Assembly: GCF_026130605.1 (NCBI RefSeq)
Contig: NZ_JANFAU010000005.1
Coordinates: forward strand, 186,001 to 250,000
DNA from: Sphingomonas lycopersici
Lineage (GTDB): Bacteria > Pseudomonadota > Alphaproteobacteria > Sphingomonadales > Sphingomonadaceae
DNA: 64,000 bases
Reading direction: 5' to 3'
The translations under genes and the position numbers were made by a program. The notes below the pieces were generated by a model. That model was not told the DNA's origin and did no database searches. It saw only the letters and a program-made list of their open reading frames with translations. Every line of letters begins with the position of its first letter. Positions within the stretch are counted from its first letter, which is position 1. This document shows positions 43,643 to 52,686 of this stretch, piece by piece.

Positions 43643-44491
43643 ATGACCGAGATCACCGTCGCCGCGCTGCAGCTTGCCTTCTCCGACGATCTGGAGGGCA
43701 ATATCGCCAATGTTTCCCGCCTTGTCCGCGAGGCAGCGACGAAGGGGGCGCAGGTGATCCTGCCGCCCGAATTGTTCGAGGGCGAATATTTCTGCCGCGT
43801 TGAGGACGAGGGGCTGTTCACCCGCGCCAAGCCGGTCGGCGAGCATCGCGCGGTCGCCGCGATGCAGGCGCTCGCCGCCGAGCTCAAAGTATGGATCCCG
43901 ACCAGCTTCTTCGAGGCGGACGGGCCGCATCATTACAACAGCCTGGCGATGGTCGATCCCGACGGCAAGGTCGCCGGGGTCTATCGCAAGAGCCATATCC
44001 CCGACGGTCCGGGCTATGAGGAGAAATTCTATTTCCGCCCCGGCAACACCGGGTTCAAGGTGTGGAACGGCCCGGCGGCGAAGATCGGCGTCGGGATCTG
44101 CTGGGACCAATGGTATCCCGAAACCGCGCGCGCGATGATGCTGATGGGCGCCGAACTGCTGTTCTATCCCACCGCGATCGGCAGCGAGCCGCATGACGAG
44201 GGGCTCGATACCGCGCGGCTGTGGCGCCGCGCGATGGTCGGCCATGCGGTGTCGAACGTCGTGCCGGTCGTCGCCGCCAATCGCGTCGGCACCGAGCACG
44301 GCCAGACCTTCTACGGCACCAGCTTCATCTGCGACGAGCGCGGCGACATCCTCGCCGAGCTCGACCGCACCGAGGAGGGCGTGATCACCGCGACGCTCGA
44401 CATCGATCGCGTGAAGCGCCACCGCGCCGCCTTCGGCTTCTTCCGCGATCGGCGGCCGGAGCTCTACGGACGGTTAGTGCAGGACATTTAG
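43643..44491 (+). CDS. aguB: N-carbamoylputrescine amidase
   Basis: Nitrilase-superfamily amidase converting N-carbamoylputrescine to putrescine, CO2 and ammonia, following aguA. 282 residues with the catalytic triad E43 (LPPELFEGEYF), K116 (YRKSHIPDGPGY) and C153 (GVGICWDQWYPE); FYFRPGNTGFKVW and TAIGSEP are family-specific. ATG 43643 is the start before the conserved ITVAALQ; the upstream open frame comes from the repeat. Homologues act as homohexamers or octamers in the cytosol. Confidence 0.95.
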   Translation: MTEITVAALQLAFSDDLEGNIANVSRLVREAATKGAQVILPPELFEGEYFCRVEDEGLFTRAKPVGEHRAVAAMQALAAELKVWIPTSFFEADGPHHYNSLAMVDPDGKVAGVYRKSHIPDGPGYEEKFYFRPGNTGFKVWNGPAAKIGVGICWDQWYPETARAMMLMGAELLFYPTAIGSEPHDEGLDTARLWRRAMVGHAVSNVVPVVAANRVGTEHGQTFYGTSFICDERGDILAELDRTEEGVITATLDIDRVKRHRAAFGFFRDRRPELYGRLVQDI

Positions 44492-44563
44492 CCGCGGCGG
44501 GGGTCTTTACCATAGCGCAACGGTTCAAGCGCATATTTCTCCCCATCACCGCATAATTTGCCC

Positions 44564-44657
44564 GATTCGCCGTATTGCATCGCGCGCGACTCGCCGGAAT
44601 CCCTGGCTTAAGACGAAATTAACCTTTTGCGTTCAGACCGTATTTGGTTAATGATTC
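44564..44657 (+). promoter_or_regulatory. ctrA upstream region: CtrA box plus four GANTC sites
   Basis: An exact CtrA box TTAA-GACGAAA-TTAA (N7 spacing) lies at 44608-44622, and GANTC methylation sites lie at 44564, 44588, 44597 and 44653. In Caulobacter the ctrA promoters are controlled by CcrM methylation and by CtrA itself; the same logic is inferred here. The region is also AT-richer than its surroundings. Confidence 0.65.
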
Positions 44658-44711
44658 TGAATGCGATCCTAAAAATGGGGGCGGATCGCAGTCTCGGATG
44701 GGGGATTGCAG

Positions 44712-45407
44712 ATGCGAGTTTTGCTGATCGAGGACGAGCCCACAACGGCCCGAGCCATCGAACTCATGCTGAGCGCGGAAGGCTTCAACGTCTATTCGAC
44801 CGATCTGGGCGAAGAGGGTTTGGACCTCGGCAAGCTCTATGATTACGATATCATCCTGCTCGACCTGAACCTGCCGGATATGCACGGTTACGACGTGTTG
44901 AAGCGGCTGCGCGTCGCCCGGGTCACCACCCCGGTGCTGATCCTTTCGGGCATTGGCGAGATGGATTCGAAGGTGCGCTCGTTCGGCTTCGGCGCCGACG
45001 ATTATGTCACCAAGCCGTTCCACCGCGAGGAGCTGATCGCCCGCATCCACGCGGTCGTGCGCCGCTCGAAGGGCCATTCGCAATCGGTTATCAAAACCGG
45101 CAAACTCGCCGTCAACCTTGATGCCAAGACGGTGGAAGTCGATAGCGCGCGGGTCCACCTCACCGGCAAGGAATATGCGATGCTGGAGCTGCTGTCGCTC
45201 CGCAAGGGCACGACGCTGACCAAGGAAATGTTCCTCAACCATCTCTATGGTGGGATGGACGAGCCCGAACTCAAGATCATCGACGTGTTCATCTGCAAAT
45301 TGCGCAAGAAACTGAGCCTCGCGTGCGACGGTGAGAATTATATCGAAACCGTCTGGGGACGCGGCTATGTATTGCGTGAACCGGAGGAGACGGCACAGGT
45401 CGCCTGA
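44712..45407 (+). CDS. ctrA: Cell-cycle response regulator CtrA
   Basis: OmpR-family master regulator of the alphaproteobacterial cell cycle and motility. 231 residues: receiver domain [20 protein letters not shown] with phospho-acceptor D51 in [14 protein letters not shown] and K in [11 protein letters not shown]-terminal winged helix with [53 protein letters not shown], essentially the CtrA recognition domain. ATG 44712 (MRVLLIEDE) is the canonical start; in-frame TTG 44706 is unlikely. It ends in QVA rather than the AA of Caulobacter CtrA. Confidence 0.97.
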   Translation: MRVLLIEDEPTTARAIELMLSAEGFNVYSTDLGEEGLDLGKLYDYDIILLDLNLPDMHGYDVLKRLRVARVTTPVLILSGIGEMDSKVRSFGFGADDYVTKPFHREELIARIHAVVRRSKGHSQSVIKTGKLAVNLDAKTVEVDSARVHLTGKEYAMLELLSLRKGTTLTKEMFLNHLYGGMDEPELKIIDVFICKLRKKLSLACDGENYIETVWGRGYVLREPEETAQVA

Positions 45408-45432
45408 CCAGCACCTGTATCGCTACCGGGAG

Positions 45433-45464
45433 GCGGCCGCGGCATCGGGGGGTGCCGCGGCCGC
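45433..45464 (+). terminator. GC-rich hairpin after ctrA
   Basis: Perfect 12-bp stem GCGGCCGCGGCA / TGCCGCGGCCGC around TCGGGGGG, 25 bases after the ctrA stop, followed by TTGATTCT rather than a clean T-run. Probable terminator or mRNA 3'-end stabiliser. Confidence 0.6.
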
Positions 45465-45492
45465 TTGATTCTGGGAGTTATCGAAAGCCATC

Positions 45493-45574
45493 CCGTTCGG
45501 GCCGAGCTTGTCGAAGCCCTGCCCTTTTCTTTCGAGGAAGAAGGGCAGCCCTTCGACAAGCTCAGGGCGAACGG
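45493..45574. repeat. REP pair, GAGCTTGTCGAAG class
   Basis: CCGTTCGGGCCGAGCTTGTC and GACAAGCTCAGGGCGAACGG facing each other between the convergent ctrA and amidohydrolase genes. Confidence 0.88.
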
Positions 45575-45586
45575 AAAGCGGGTGCG

Positions 45587-47257
45587 CTACTTCCGCTCCC
45601 ACGCCTTCTCGCCGCCGATCCAAGTCTGCTCGACCACCGTCTTGCGTAGTTCGGTCGGGCTGGCGTTGAGCGGGTCGCGGTCGACGATGATGAAGTCGGC
45701 GCGCTGCCCTGGCGCAAGGATGCCGAACTTGTTCTCGGCAAAGCCCGCGTAGGAGGCGCCGCCGGTATAGGCCCACCACGCCTGTTCGCGGGTCAGCGCT
45801 TCCTCCGGCCGCCACCCGCCATAGGGCTGCCCGTCGGCGTCCTGCCGGGTGAAGCCGGCCGCCCAGCCGGCCCAGGGATCGGGCTTCTCGACCGGGGTGT
45901 CCGATCCGAAGGCGAGCTTCGACCCTTTCGCCAGCATCGATTTCCATGCATAGGCCCCCGCCAGCCGCTGCGCGCCGAGCCGCGCCTCGGCCATCGTACG
46001 GTCGCTGGTCTGGTGGATCGGTTGCATTGAGGCGATGGTGGTGAAATGACCGAAACGCGGCAGATCGGCGGGGTCGACGATCTGCGCATGTTCGACGCGC
46101 CAGCGGCGGTCGCCGGCATAGGTATCCGACAGAGCCTGGATCGCATCGAGCACCTGCTGGTTCGCCCGATCGCCGATCGCATGGACCGCGACCTGGAAGC
46201 CGTCCATCGCCGCGCGGCTCATCTGGTTCTGGAGCTGGGCGTCGCTGTTGAAGCCGAGCCCGGTCTGCCCCGGCGCGTCGGCGTAAGGCGCCTTGAGCCA
46301 CGCCCCGCGCGACCCGAGCGCGCCATCGGCGTAGAGCTTCACCCCGCCCATCCGCAGCCGATCGGCGTAGAGCCACGGCGTCGGCCCCTTGCCGCCGACG
46401 CGGCTCGCGGTCTCGACCCCCATCGCATAGCTCATCACGCGGACGCGCAGCGCGCCGATATCGGCCATGCGGCGAAAACTCAGCCAGTCGTCGAGCGTCG
46501 TCCCCATATCGGCGATCGCGGTGACGCCATAGCCGAGCAGCACCTGTTGCGCGGCGAGGAAGGCAGCGTCGCGCTCCTTGGGCAAGGGTTGCGGGATGAC
46601 CTTCTCGACCAATTGCTTGGCGGCATCGACGAAGGTGCCGGCGGGCTGGCCGCCGGCGGTCTTTTCGATCCGCCCCCCGGTCGGGGTCGGGGTGGCGGCG
46701 GTGACCCCCGCTTCACGCATCGCGATGCTGTTGGCGACGCCGGCATGACCGTCGGCGCGCTCGAGCCAGACCGCGTGCCCGGCCGAGATCGCATCGAGAT
46801 CGGCGGCGGTGGGAAAGCGACCCAGCCCCCATACCTCCTGGTTCCAGCCGCGCCCGATGATCCACTTCCGATCGGGGTTGGCGGCGATATAGGCGGCGAC
46901 CTTCGCCTTGGCCTCGTCGAGCGACCTGGTGTCCGACAGATCGAGCGACAAAGCCGCGAAGCCGAGCTCGACGACATGGCCGTGCGCATCGATGAAGCCG
47001 GGGAGCAGCACCTTGCCCTTGAGGTCCGCGCGCCAGTCGTAGCGCGGGCCGGGATCCTTCTTGGTCGGCTTGTGCGGTGGCTCGTTCGGCGGGACGAGGC
47101 GCACGACCTTGCCGTCCTTGTCCATCACGATCGCCTTGAAGCGGACGACCTGCCCGTTGCGATCGAGCGTGATGCCCTGGACATTGTCGATCAGCGCATC
47201 GGCGAGCGCGGGAACGGGGACGAGCGCGGCGGCCGCCGCCAGCAGCGCCGCCTTCAC
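45587..47257 (-). CDS. Secreted amidohydrolase, YtcJ-like (Amidohydro_3)
   Basis: 556-residue metal-dependent hydrolase with a signal peptide (KAALLAAAAALVPVPALA). LLPGFIDAHGHVVELGF holds the HxH metal motif; later come VAVHAIGDRANQQVLDA, VEHAQIVDPADLPRFG, SMQPIHQTSD, FGSDTPVEKPDPWAG and the C-terminal ILAPGQRADFIIVDRDPLN typical of the family. The start is GTG 47257, overlapping the stop of the upstream dehydrogenase gene (GTGA). Substrate unknown; family members hydrolyse amides, imides or urea derivatives. Confidence 0.9.
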   Translation of the reverse strand: MKAALLAAAAALVPVPALADALIDNVQGITLDRNGQVVRFKAIVMDKDGKVVRLVPPNEPPHKPTKKDPGPRYDWRADLKGKVLLPGFIDAHGHVVELGFAALSLDLSDTRSLDEAKAKVAAYIAANPDRKWIIGRGWNQEVWGLGRFPTAADLDAISAGHAVWLERADGHAGVANSIAMREAGVTAATPTPTGGRIEKTAGGQPAGTFVDAAKQLVEKVIPQPLPKERDAAFLAAQQVLLGYGVTAIADMGTTLDDWLSFRRMADIGALRVRVMSYAMGVETASRVGGKGPTPWLYADRLRMGGVKLYADGALGSRGAWLKAPYADAPGQTGLGFNSDAQLQNQMSRAAMDGFQVAVHAIGDRANQQVLDAIQALSDTYAGDRRWRVEHAQIVDPADLPRFGHFTTIASMQPIHQTSDRTMAEARLGAQRLAGAYAWKSMLAKGSKLAFGSDTPVEKPDPWAGWAAGFTRQDADGQPYGGWRPEEALTREQAWWAYTGGASYAGFAENKFGILAPGQRADFIIVDRDPLNASPTELRKTVVEQTWIGGEKAWERK

Positions 47258-48093
47258 CGCGGCAGCCTCCGCACCAAGGCGCTGGTATCCTGCCGCCCGC
47301 CGCCCATCTTCTGTACCTCGGCATAGAATTGATCGACCAGGGCCGCGACCGGGAGCACCGCGCCGTTGCGCTTCGCCTCGTCGAGGGTGAGACCGAGATC
47401 CTTGCGCATCCAGTCGATCGCGAAGCCGAAATCGAACTCGTCCTTGGCCATCGTCCCCCAGCGGTTGACCATCTGCCAGCTTTGCGCCGCGCCGCCCGAG
47501 ACCGCCTCGAACACCTTGTCGAGATCGAGCCCGCTCGCCTGCGCGAAGCGCAATGCCTCGCTCAGCCCCTGCACCACCCCGGCGATGCAGATCTGGTTGA
47601 CCATCTTGGTCTGCTGCCCCGCCCCCGCGGCGCCGACATGGACGATGCGCGCGGCATAGGCTTCCATTATGGGCCGCGCCTGCGCCATCGCGGCGTCGCT
47701 GCCCCCGCACATGATCGAGAGCGCGCCCTTCTCCGCCCCGGCCTGCCCGCCCGAGACCGGCGCATCGACGACGAGCACGCGCACCGCCGCCAGCCGCCGC
47801 GCGATATCGGCGGAAACCGTGGTGTGATCGATGAACACCGCCTCGGCGCGCATCGCGGCGAAGGCGCCGTTTTCGCCCAGCGTCACCTGCTCCAGATCCG
47901 CATCGTTGCCGACGCAGGCGACCACCGCATCCGCCCCGGCGGCGGCGGCGGCGGGGGTGTCCGCCACCCTGAGCCCGGTGGCCTCGGCCTTGGCGCGGGT
48001 GCGGTTGTAGACGGTGACGTCGTGTCCGGCGCGGGCGAGATGCCCGGCCATCGGGGCGCCCATGACGCCGGTGCCGATGAATGCGATCTTCAT
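47254..48093 (-). CDS. 3-hydroxyisobutyrate dehydrogenase-like beta-hydroxyacid dehydrogenase
   Basis: 279-residue NAD(P)-dependent enzyme. GFIGTGVMGAPMAGHL-type Rossmann motif (FIGTGVMGAPM, 5-15) and YNRTRAK (Arg suggests NADP preference), substrate-binding DAPVSGGQAGAEKGAL, catalytic Lys in QQTKMVNQ, and the C-terminal all-helical dimer domain with FAIDWMRKDLGL. 3-hydroxyisobutyrate (valine catabolism), tartronate semialdehyde or succinic semialdehyde (GHB reductase) are possible substrates. Upstream in an operon with the amidohydrolase. Confidence 0.88.
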   Translation of the reverse strand: MKIAFIGTGVMGAPMAGHLARAGHDVTVYNRTRAKAEATGLRVADTPAAAAAGADAVVACVGNDADLEQVTLGENGAFAAMRAEAVFIDHTTVSADIARRLAAVRVLVVDAPVSGGQAGAEKGALSIMCGGSDAAMAQARPIMEAYAARIVHVGAAGAGQQTKMVNQICIAGVVQGLSEALRFAQASGLDLDKVFEAVSGGAAQSWQMVNRWGTMAKDEFDFGFAIDWMRKDLGLTLDEAKRNGAVLPVAALVDQFYAEVQKMGGGRQDTSALVRRLPR

Positions 48094-48187
48094 AGAGGTC
48101 GATTAGGCGGAGTTTCCACGGCGCGCCAGATGGTCTAGGGCCGATCGGCATTCAGCCCAAAAGGGCGTTTCCGGTTTTGTCTTATGT

Positions 48188-48271
48188 CGTCATGCCGGGC
48201 TCGACCCGGCATCCAGAGCCTCGCATGCTGTCGCTCGCGGCTCTGGATGCCGGATCAAGTCCGGCATGACG
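48188..48271. repeat. REP pair, GCCGGGCTCGACCCGG class
   Basis: CGTCATGCCGGGCTCGACCC and a slightly diverged partner ending CCGGCATGACG, 84 bp, in the divergent gap between the dehydrogenase and the threonine ammonia-lyase. Confidence 0.88.
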
Positions 48272-48311
48272 ACAAATGGGCGGCGGTCCGGCGCCGCTCC
48301 AGATGGAGGTT

Positions 48312-49556
48312 ATGTTGGCCACCCTTGCAACGAGCAACGAATCGCTTCCCGTCACGATCGACGACGTGCGCGCCGCGCACATGCGGATTCGCGACTCGAT
48401 TGTACGCACGCCGACCCTCATCAGCCGCACGCTCTCGCAACTGACCGGCGCGACGGTCTATCTGAAGTTCGAGAATCTTCAGTTCACCGCCGCCTATAAG
48501 GAGCGCGGCGCGCTCAACACCCTGCTCCAGCTCAGCGACGCCGCGCGGGCGCGCGGGGTGATCGCCGCCTCGGCGGGCAATCATGCGCAGGGCCTCGCCT
48601 ATCACGCCAACCGGCTGGGCGTGCCGGCGACGATCGTGATGCCCACCACCACCCCGATCGTGAAGGTGACGCAGACCCAGGGCCACGGCGCGACCGTGGT
48701 GCTGGAGGGCGATACGTTCGACGCGGCTTATGCCCATGCCCGCACGCTGGAGGCGAGCGAAGGGCTCACCTTCGTCCACCCGTTCGACGATCCGCGCGTG
48801 ATCGCCGGGCAGGGCACGGTCGCGCTGGAGATGCTGGAGGACGCGCCCGAGATCGATACCTTCATCACCCCGATCGGCGGCGGCGGGCTGATCTCCGGCA
48901 TGGCGACGGTCGCGCGCGCGGCGGCGCGGCCGATCGAGGTGATCGGGGTGCAGGCCGAGCTGTTTCCCTCGATGTACAACCGCATCAACGGCACCCATAT
49001 GCCGTGCGCGGGGGATACGCTGGCCGAGGGCATCGCGGTCAAGGAGCCGGGGTCGATCACCGCGGGGATGGTCAAGGCGCTGGTCGACGACATCCTGCTC
49101 GTCTCCGAACGCAACCTCGAGGAAGCGGTGAGCCTGCTGCTCCAGATCGAAAAGACCGTCGCGGAGGGCGCGGGCGCCGCCGGGCTCGCCGCGCTGATGC
49201 AGCACCCGGAGCGGTTCCGCGGCAAGACCGTCGGCGTCGTGCTGTGCGGCGGCAATATCGACACGCGGCTGCTCGCCAACGTGCTGCTGCGCGATCTGGC
49301 GCGATCGGGGCGGCTCGCGCGGCTGCGTATCCGGCTCAAGGACCAGCCGGGATCGCTCTACAATGTCGCGCGGATCTTCGACGAGCAGCGCGTCAACATC
49401 ATCGAGGTGTACCACCAGCGCGTGTTCACCTCGCTTCCTGCCAAGGGGTTGATCGCCGATATCGAATGCGAGGCGCGCGACCGCCAGCATCTCAACCGGC
49501 TGATCAGCGCGCTGCGCGACGGCGGCTATGAGGTGAGCCAGGTCGAGGCGGGTTAG
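48312..49556 (+). CDS. ilvA: Threonine ammonia-lyase (catabolic/biosynthetic, ACT domain)
   Basis: PLP enzyme deaminating threonine to 2-oxobutanoate. About 414 residues: PLP-lysine K63 in QFTAAYKERGA, ASAGNHAQGLAYHA, phosphate-binding TPIGGGGLISG, VLCGGNID, and a C-terminal ACT domain (RLKDQPGSLYNVARIFDEQRVNIIEVYHQRVF). The single ACT domain and size match the TdcB-with-ACT type rather than E. coli IlvA with two. A GGAGGT motif lies right at the start region; ATG 48312 is used, with TTG 48315 (better SD spacing) and ATG 48303 as alternatives. Confidence 0.92.
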   Translation: MLATLATSNESLPVTIDDVRAAHMRIRDSIVRTPTLISRTLSQLTGATVYLKFENLQFTAAYKERGALNTLLQLSDAARARGVIAASAGNHAQGLAYHANRLGVPATIVMPTTTPIVKVTQTQGHGATVVLEGDTFDAAYAHARTLEASEGLTFVHPFDDPRVIAGQGTVALEMLEDAPEIDTFITPIGGGGLISGMATVARAAARPIEVIGVQAELFPSMYNRINGTHMPCAGDTLAEGIAVKEPGSITAGMVKALVDDILLVSERNLEEAVSLLLQIEKTVAEGAGAAGLAALMQHPERFRGKTVGVVLCGGNIDTRLLANVLLRDLARSGRLARLRIRLKDQPGSLYNVARIFDEQRVNIIEVYHQRVFTSLPAKGLIADIECEARDRQHLNRLISALRDGGYEVSQVEAG

Positions 49557-49575
49557 CGGGATACATATCCCCCTG

Positions 49576-49644
49576 CCACCCCGGCGAAGGCCGGGGTCCA
49601 GTTGCGACCGGCCCGACGCTGGACCCCGGCCTTCGCCGGGGTGG
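49576..49644. repeat. REP pair, CCCCGGCGAAGGCCGGGG class
   Basis: CCACCCCGGCGAAGGCCGGG faces CCCGGCCTTCGCCGGGGTGG. The surrounding 250-base gap between ilvA and bpt has otherwise only AT-rich sequence with a GAGTC site at 49742 and no visible gene. Confidence 0.87.
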
Positions 49645-49805
49645 AGCCAATGATCCAGATTTAGCGCACGGGGACGCCCCTCGCAGCCAAAGCGGGACAG
49701 CATTAACTCCTTTTCATGGTTAAGACGCTTTTCACGATTGCCGAGTCGCTTCATATTTCGCCGACACGAGCGTGAATCGTCACGCCGCGTCAGGGGGTTT
49801 GGGCG

Positions 49806-50576
49806 GTGACGGCGCCATTTCGCTTTCCACGTTTCTTCGTAACCAGTCCCGCACCGTGCCCGTATTTGCCGGGGCGGCAGGAGCGGAAGGTGTTCACCGA
49901 GCTTTCCGGCCCACATGCCAGCGAGCTGAACGATGCGCTCGGGCGGATCGGGTTCCGCCGCAGCCAGTCGGTTGCCTATCGCCCGTCGTGCGCGGGGTGC
50001 ACCGCCTGCGTTTCGGTGCGCGTCGTGGCGCAGGAATTCGCCGCCAACGCCACCCAGCGCAAATTGCTCCGCCGCCATAGCGATCTCGAGGTGACGGCGT
50101 GCCGCCCCTGGGCGACCGACGAGCAATATCAATTGCTCCGCCGCTATCTCGCGGCGCGGCACCCCGGCGGCGGGATGGCCGAGATGGACGAGAGCGATTA
50201 TGCCGACATGATCGAGCAATCGCCGGTCAATTCGGTGATCGTCGAATATCGCGAGCCTTCGGTGAACGGCGCGCAGGGCCGGCTGATCGGCGCGTGCCTC
50301 ACCGACCGGCAGGCGGACGGGCTGTCGATGATCTACAGCTTCTTCGATACCGAACTCGCCGAGCGGCCGGGACTGGGCAATCTGATCATCCTCGATCACA
50401 TCCTGCGCGCGTGCACCGCGGGGCTGCCCTATGTCTATCTCGGCTATTGGGTGAAGGGCTCGCCGCGGATGGAATATAAGACGCGCTATCGCCCGATGGA
50501 GATGCTCGGCCCGCGCGGCTGGGCGGTGCTGCCGGAAGAGGAAACCGCCAGCGCGGCGGCGTTGGTTTCGGCTTAG
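49806..50576 (+). CDS. bpt: Aspartate/glutamate leucyltransferase (Bpt/Ate N-end rule)
   Basis: Transfers leucine from Leu-tRNA to proteins with N-terminal Asp or Glu, marking them for ClpS-ClpAP degradation. 256 residues: N-terminal [17 protein letters not shown] and [16 protein letters not shown] cysteine motifs of the ATE N-domain, and the GNAT-like C-domain with [47 protein letters not shown]. The start is GTG 49806. Convergent with the DsbD-like gene. Confidence 0.94.
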   Translation: MTAPFRFPRFFVTSPAPCPYLPGRQERKVFTELSGPHASELNDALGRIGFRRSQSVAYRPSCAGCTACVSVRVVAQEFAANATQRKLLRRHSDLEVTACRPWATDEQYQLLRRYLAARHPGGGMAEMDESDYADMIEQSPVNSVIVEYREPSVNGAQGRLIGACLTDRQADGLSMIYSFFDTELAERPGLGNLIILDHILRACTAGLPYVYLGYWVKGSPRMEYKTRYRPMEMLGPRGWAVLPEEETASAAALVSA

Positions 50577-50620
50577 GGCCGCAGGTTAGACCAGGACTCC
50601 CCAACGGATCAATTTTCCGC

Positions 50621-52642
50621 TCAACGTCCCTCGGGCAGCGCCACCAGCATATCCTTGGTCAGCACCTGCGGCAGCAAGCGCGGCGCCGGGGCGCCGGGGG
50701 CGTACCATAGATAGAGCGGCACCCCGGCGCGGTTGTTCGCCTCGATGAACCGGCCGAGCGCGGGATCGCCATTGGTCCAGTCGCCGACCAGCACCGCCAC
50801 CTTGCGCTTGGCGAACGCCTGCGCCACCGCCTCGGTCTCGATCGCGGCCTTTTCGTTGACCTTGCACGTCAGGCACCAATCGGCGGTGAAATAAGCGAAC
50901 ACCGGCCGCCGCTCGGCGCGCAGCGCGGCGAGCCGCGCCTCGCTGAACGGCTCGGCCCCGGCGATCGCCGCCGCGGGCGCGGCCGCCGCGGCGGGACGGA
51001 GCATCACCACCGCCGCCAGCGCAAAGGGCAGCGCGGCCAGCGCGGGCCACCACGCCCCGCTCGCCCCGCGCTGCTGGCGCCGCCCGGTCCACCATAAAGC
51101 GAGCGCGCCGATCAGCATCGCGGCGAGCGCGAGCGTCAGCCCGTCGCTCCCCGCCTGCCGCCCGAGCACCCAGGCGAGCGCGAGCGCAGTGAGGAACATC
51201 GGCACCGACAGGATGCGCCGCACCAGCGCCATCCACGCCCCCGGCCGGGGCAGCAGCCGGCGCAGCGCGGGAACGAAGCCGATCAGCAGGAAGGGCAAGG
51301 CGATGCCGAACCCGAGCCCGGCGAACACCAGCAGCGCGGCGAGCGTCGGCAGCACCAGCGCCGCGCCGAGCGCCACCCCCATGAACGGCCCGGTGCACGG
51401 CGTCGCGACGAACGCCGCGAGCGCGCCGGTCATGAACGCCCCGCTCGCCCCGCCGCTGCCGGCGAAGCGCGGGGTAGGCAGTTCGAACAGCCCGGCGAGG
51501 TTGAACGCGATCGCTGCGACGAGCAGCAGCAGCGCGCCGATCACCCGCGGGTCCTGCAGCTGGAAGGCCCAGCCGACCGCGCTGCCCCCGGCCCGCAGCG
51601 CGAGCAGCGCCCCGCCGAGCGCGAGGCAGACGAGGATCACCCCGGCGGTATAGGCCAAGGCCTCCCGCCGCGCGGCACCCGCGGTCTCGCCGGATCGCGC
51701 GAGGCTCAGCGCCTTGAGGCTGAGGATCGGGAAGACGCACGGCATGATGTTGAGCAGCAGCCCGCCGAGCACCGCCCCGGCGAACGCCACCAGCGCGCCG
51801 CCCCACGCGCCGCCGGTATCGCGCAGCGCCGCGACCGGCCCCGGCATCGCGACCACCGAGAGGCCGCGCCCCTCCCCCGTCGCGAGCACGCCCTCGATCC
51901 GCCCGGAGACGGGGCTGGCCGCCGCCTTGGTCTCGATCACCAGCCGGTCGCCGTCGCGCCCCACCTTCTGCGGCGCGGCATAATCCACCGCGCCGGCCGC
52001 GGCGGCGTAGAAATAAGCATCCTTGACCGGCGCATCGGCGGGATAAGGCACCGCGAGGCGGAACATGCCGCCGCTCGCCGCCCAGGTCGCGGTCGCGCTC
52101 AGCGGTTGCGGCAGCGCGCGCCGCCAGCCGTCGAACCGCGCGCGCGTCGCCGCGTCGACCGCGCCGTCGCCGATCGTCAGCATAGTCTCGAGCGTCTGCG
52201 TCTCGGGGACGCATAATTGATCGGTGCAGACGAGATAATCGGCCTTCACCTTCACCGGCAGCCGCGTGCCCGCGGCAAGGCCGGGCGGAATCTTCAGATC
52301 GACCAGCATCGCGAAACGATGCTCGAACACATAGTTCATCAGGCCGGCGATCGTCAGCCGCCCCGGGATCGGATAGCGCAATGTGCCCGCGGTGATCCCG
52401 GCGGGGAGCGTCCATTCGAGCCGCGTGCCGAGCCCCGCGTCGCCCGGATTCTGCCAATAGGCGTGCCAGCCCGGCGCTGGATCCGCATCGAAGGCCAGTG
52501 TGACCGCCTTGCCCGGCGCCGGCTGCGCGCTTTCCGCGACCAGCCGCATCGCCAGATGCTGCTCCTGCGCGACGGCGCGCAACGCGAACAGCGTCATCAA
52601 CCCGACCAGAAATGCCGCTAACCACGCTTGTCTCGCCATCAT
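50621..52642 (-). CDS. DsbD/ScsB-like thiol:disulfide interchange membrane protein
   Basis: Moves reducing equivalents from the cytoplasm to periplasmic thiol proteins. About 673 residues: signal/TM start (MMARQAWLAAFLVGLMTLFALRAVA), N-terminal periplasmic domain with a CTDQLC pair, eight-TM domain with NIMPCVFPILSLKAL and VATPCTGPFMG, the two electron-carrying membrane Cys, and a C-terminal thioredoxin-like domain with CLTC in FTADWCLTCKVNEKAAIE. The larger, DsbC-corrector-like N-domain points to the ScsB type. The start is ATG 52642 or 52639; the longer frame reads into phoK antisense. Confidence 0.9.
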   Translation of the reverse strand: MMARQAWLAAFLVGLMTLFALRAVAQEQHLAMRLVAESAQPAPGKAVTLAFDADPAPGWHAYWQNPGDAGLGTRLEWTLPAGITAGTLRYPIPGRLTIAGLMNYVFEHRFAMLVDLKIPPGLAAGTRLPVKVKADYLVCTDQLCVPETQTLETMLTIGDGAVDAATRARFDGWRRALPQPLSATATWAASGGMFRLAVPYPADAPVKDAYFYAAAAGAVDYAAPQKVGRDGDRLVIETKAAASPVSGRIEGVLATGEGRGLSVVAMPGPVAALRDTGGAWGGALVAFAGAVLGGLLLNIMPCVFPILSLKALSLARSGETAGAARREALAYTAGVILVCLALGGALLALRAGGSAVGWAFQLQDPRVIGALLLLVAAIAFNLAGLFELPTPRFAGSGGASGAFMTGALAAFVATPCTGPFMGVALGAALVLPTLAALLVFAGLGFGIALPFLLIGFVPALRRLLPRPGAWMALVRRILSVPMFLTALALAWVLGRQAGSDGLTLALAAMLIGALALWWTGRRQQRGASGAWWPALAALPFALAAVVMLRPAAAAAPAAAIAGAEPFSEARLAALRAERRPVFAYFTADWCLTCKVNEKAAIETEAVAQAFAKRKVAVLVGDWTNGDPALGRFIEANNRAGVPLYLWYAPGAPAPRLLPQVLTKDMLVALPEGR

Positions 52643-52686
52643 GGCGCGGACATACCGTGCCCGACCAATTGCACCAAGGACCGAAG

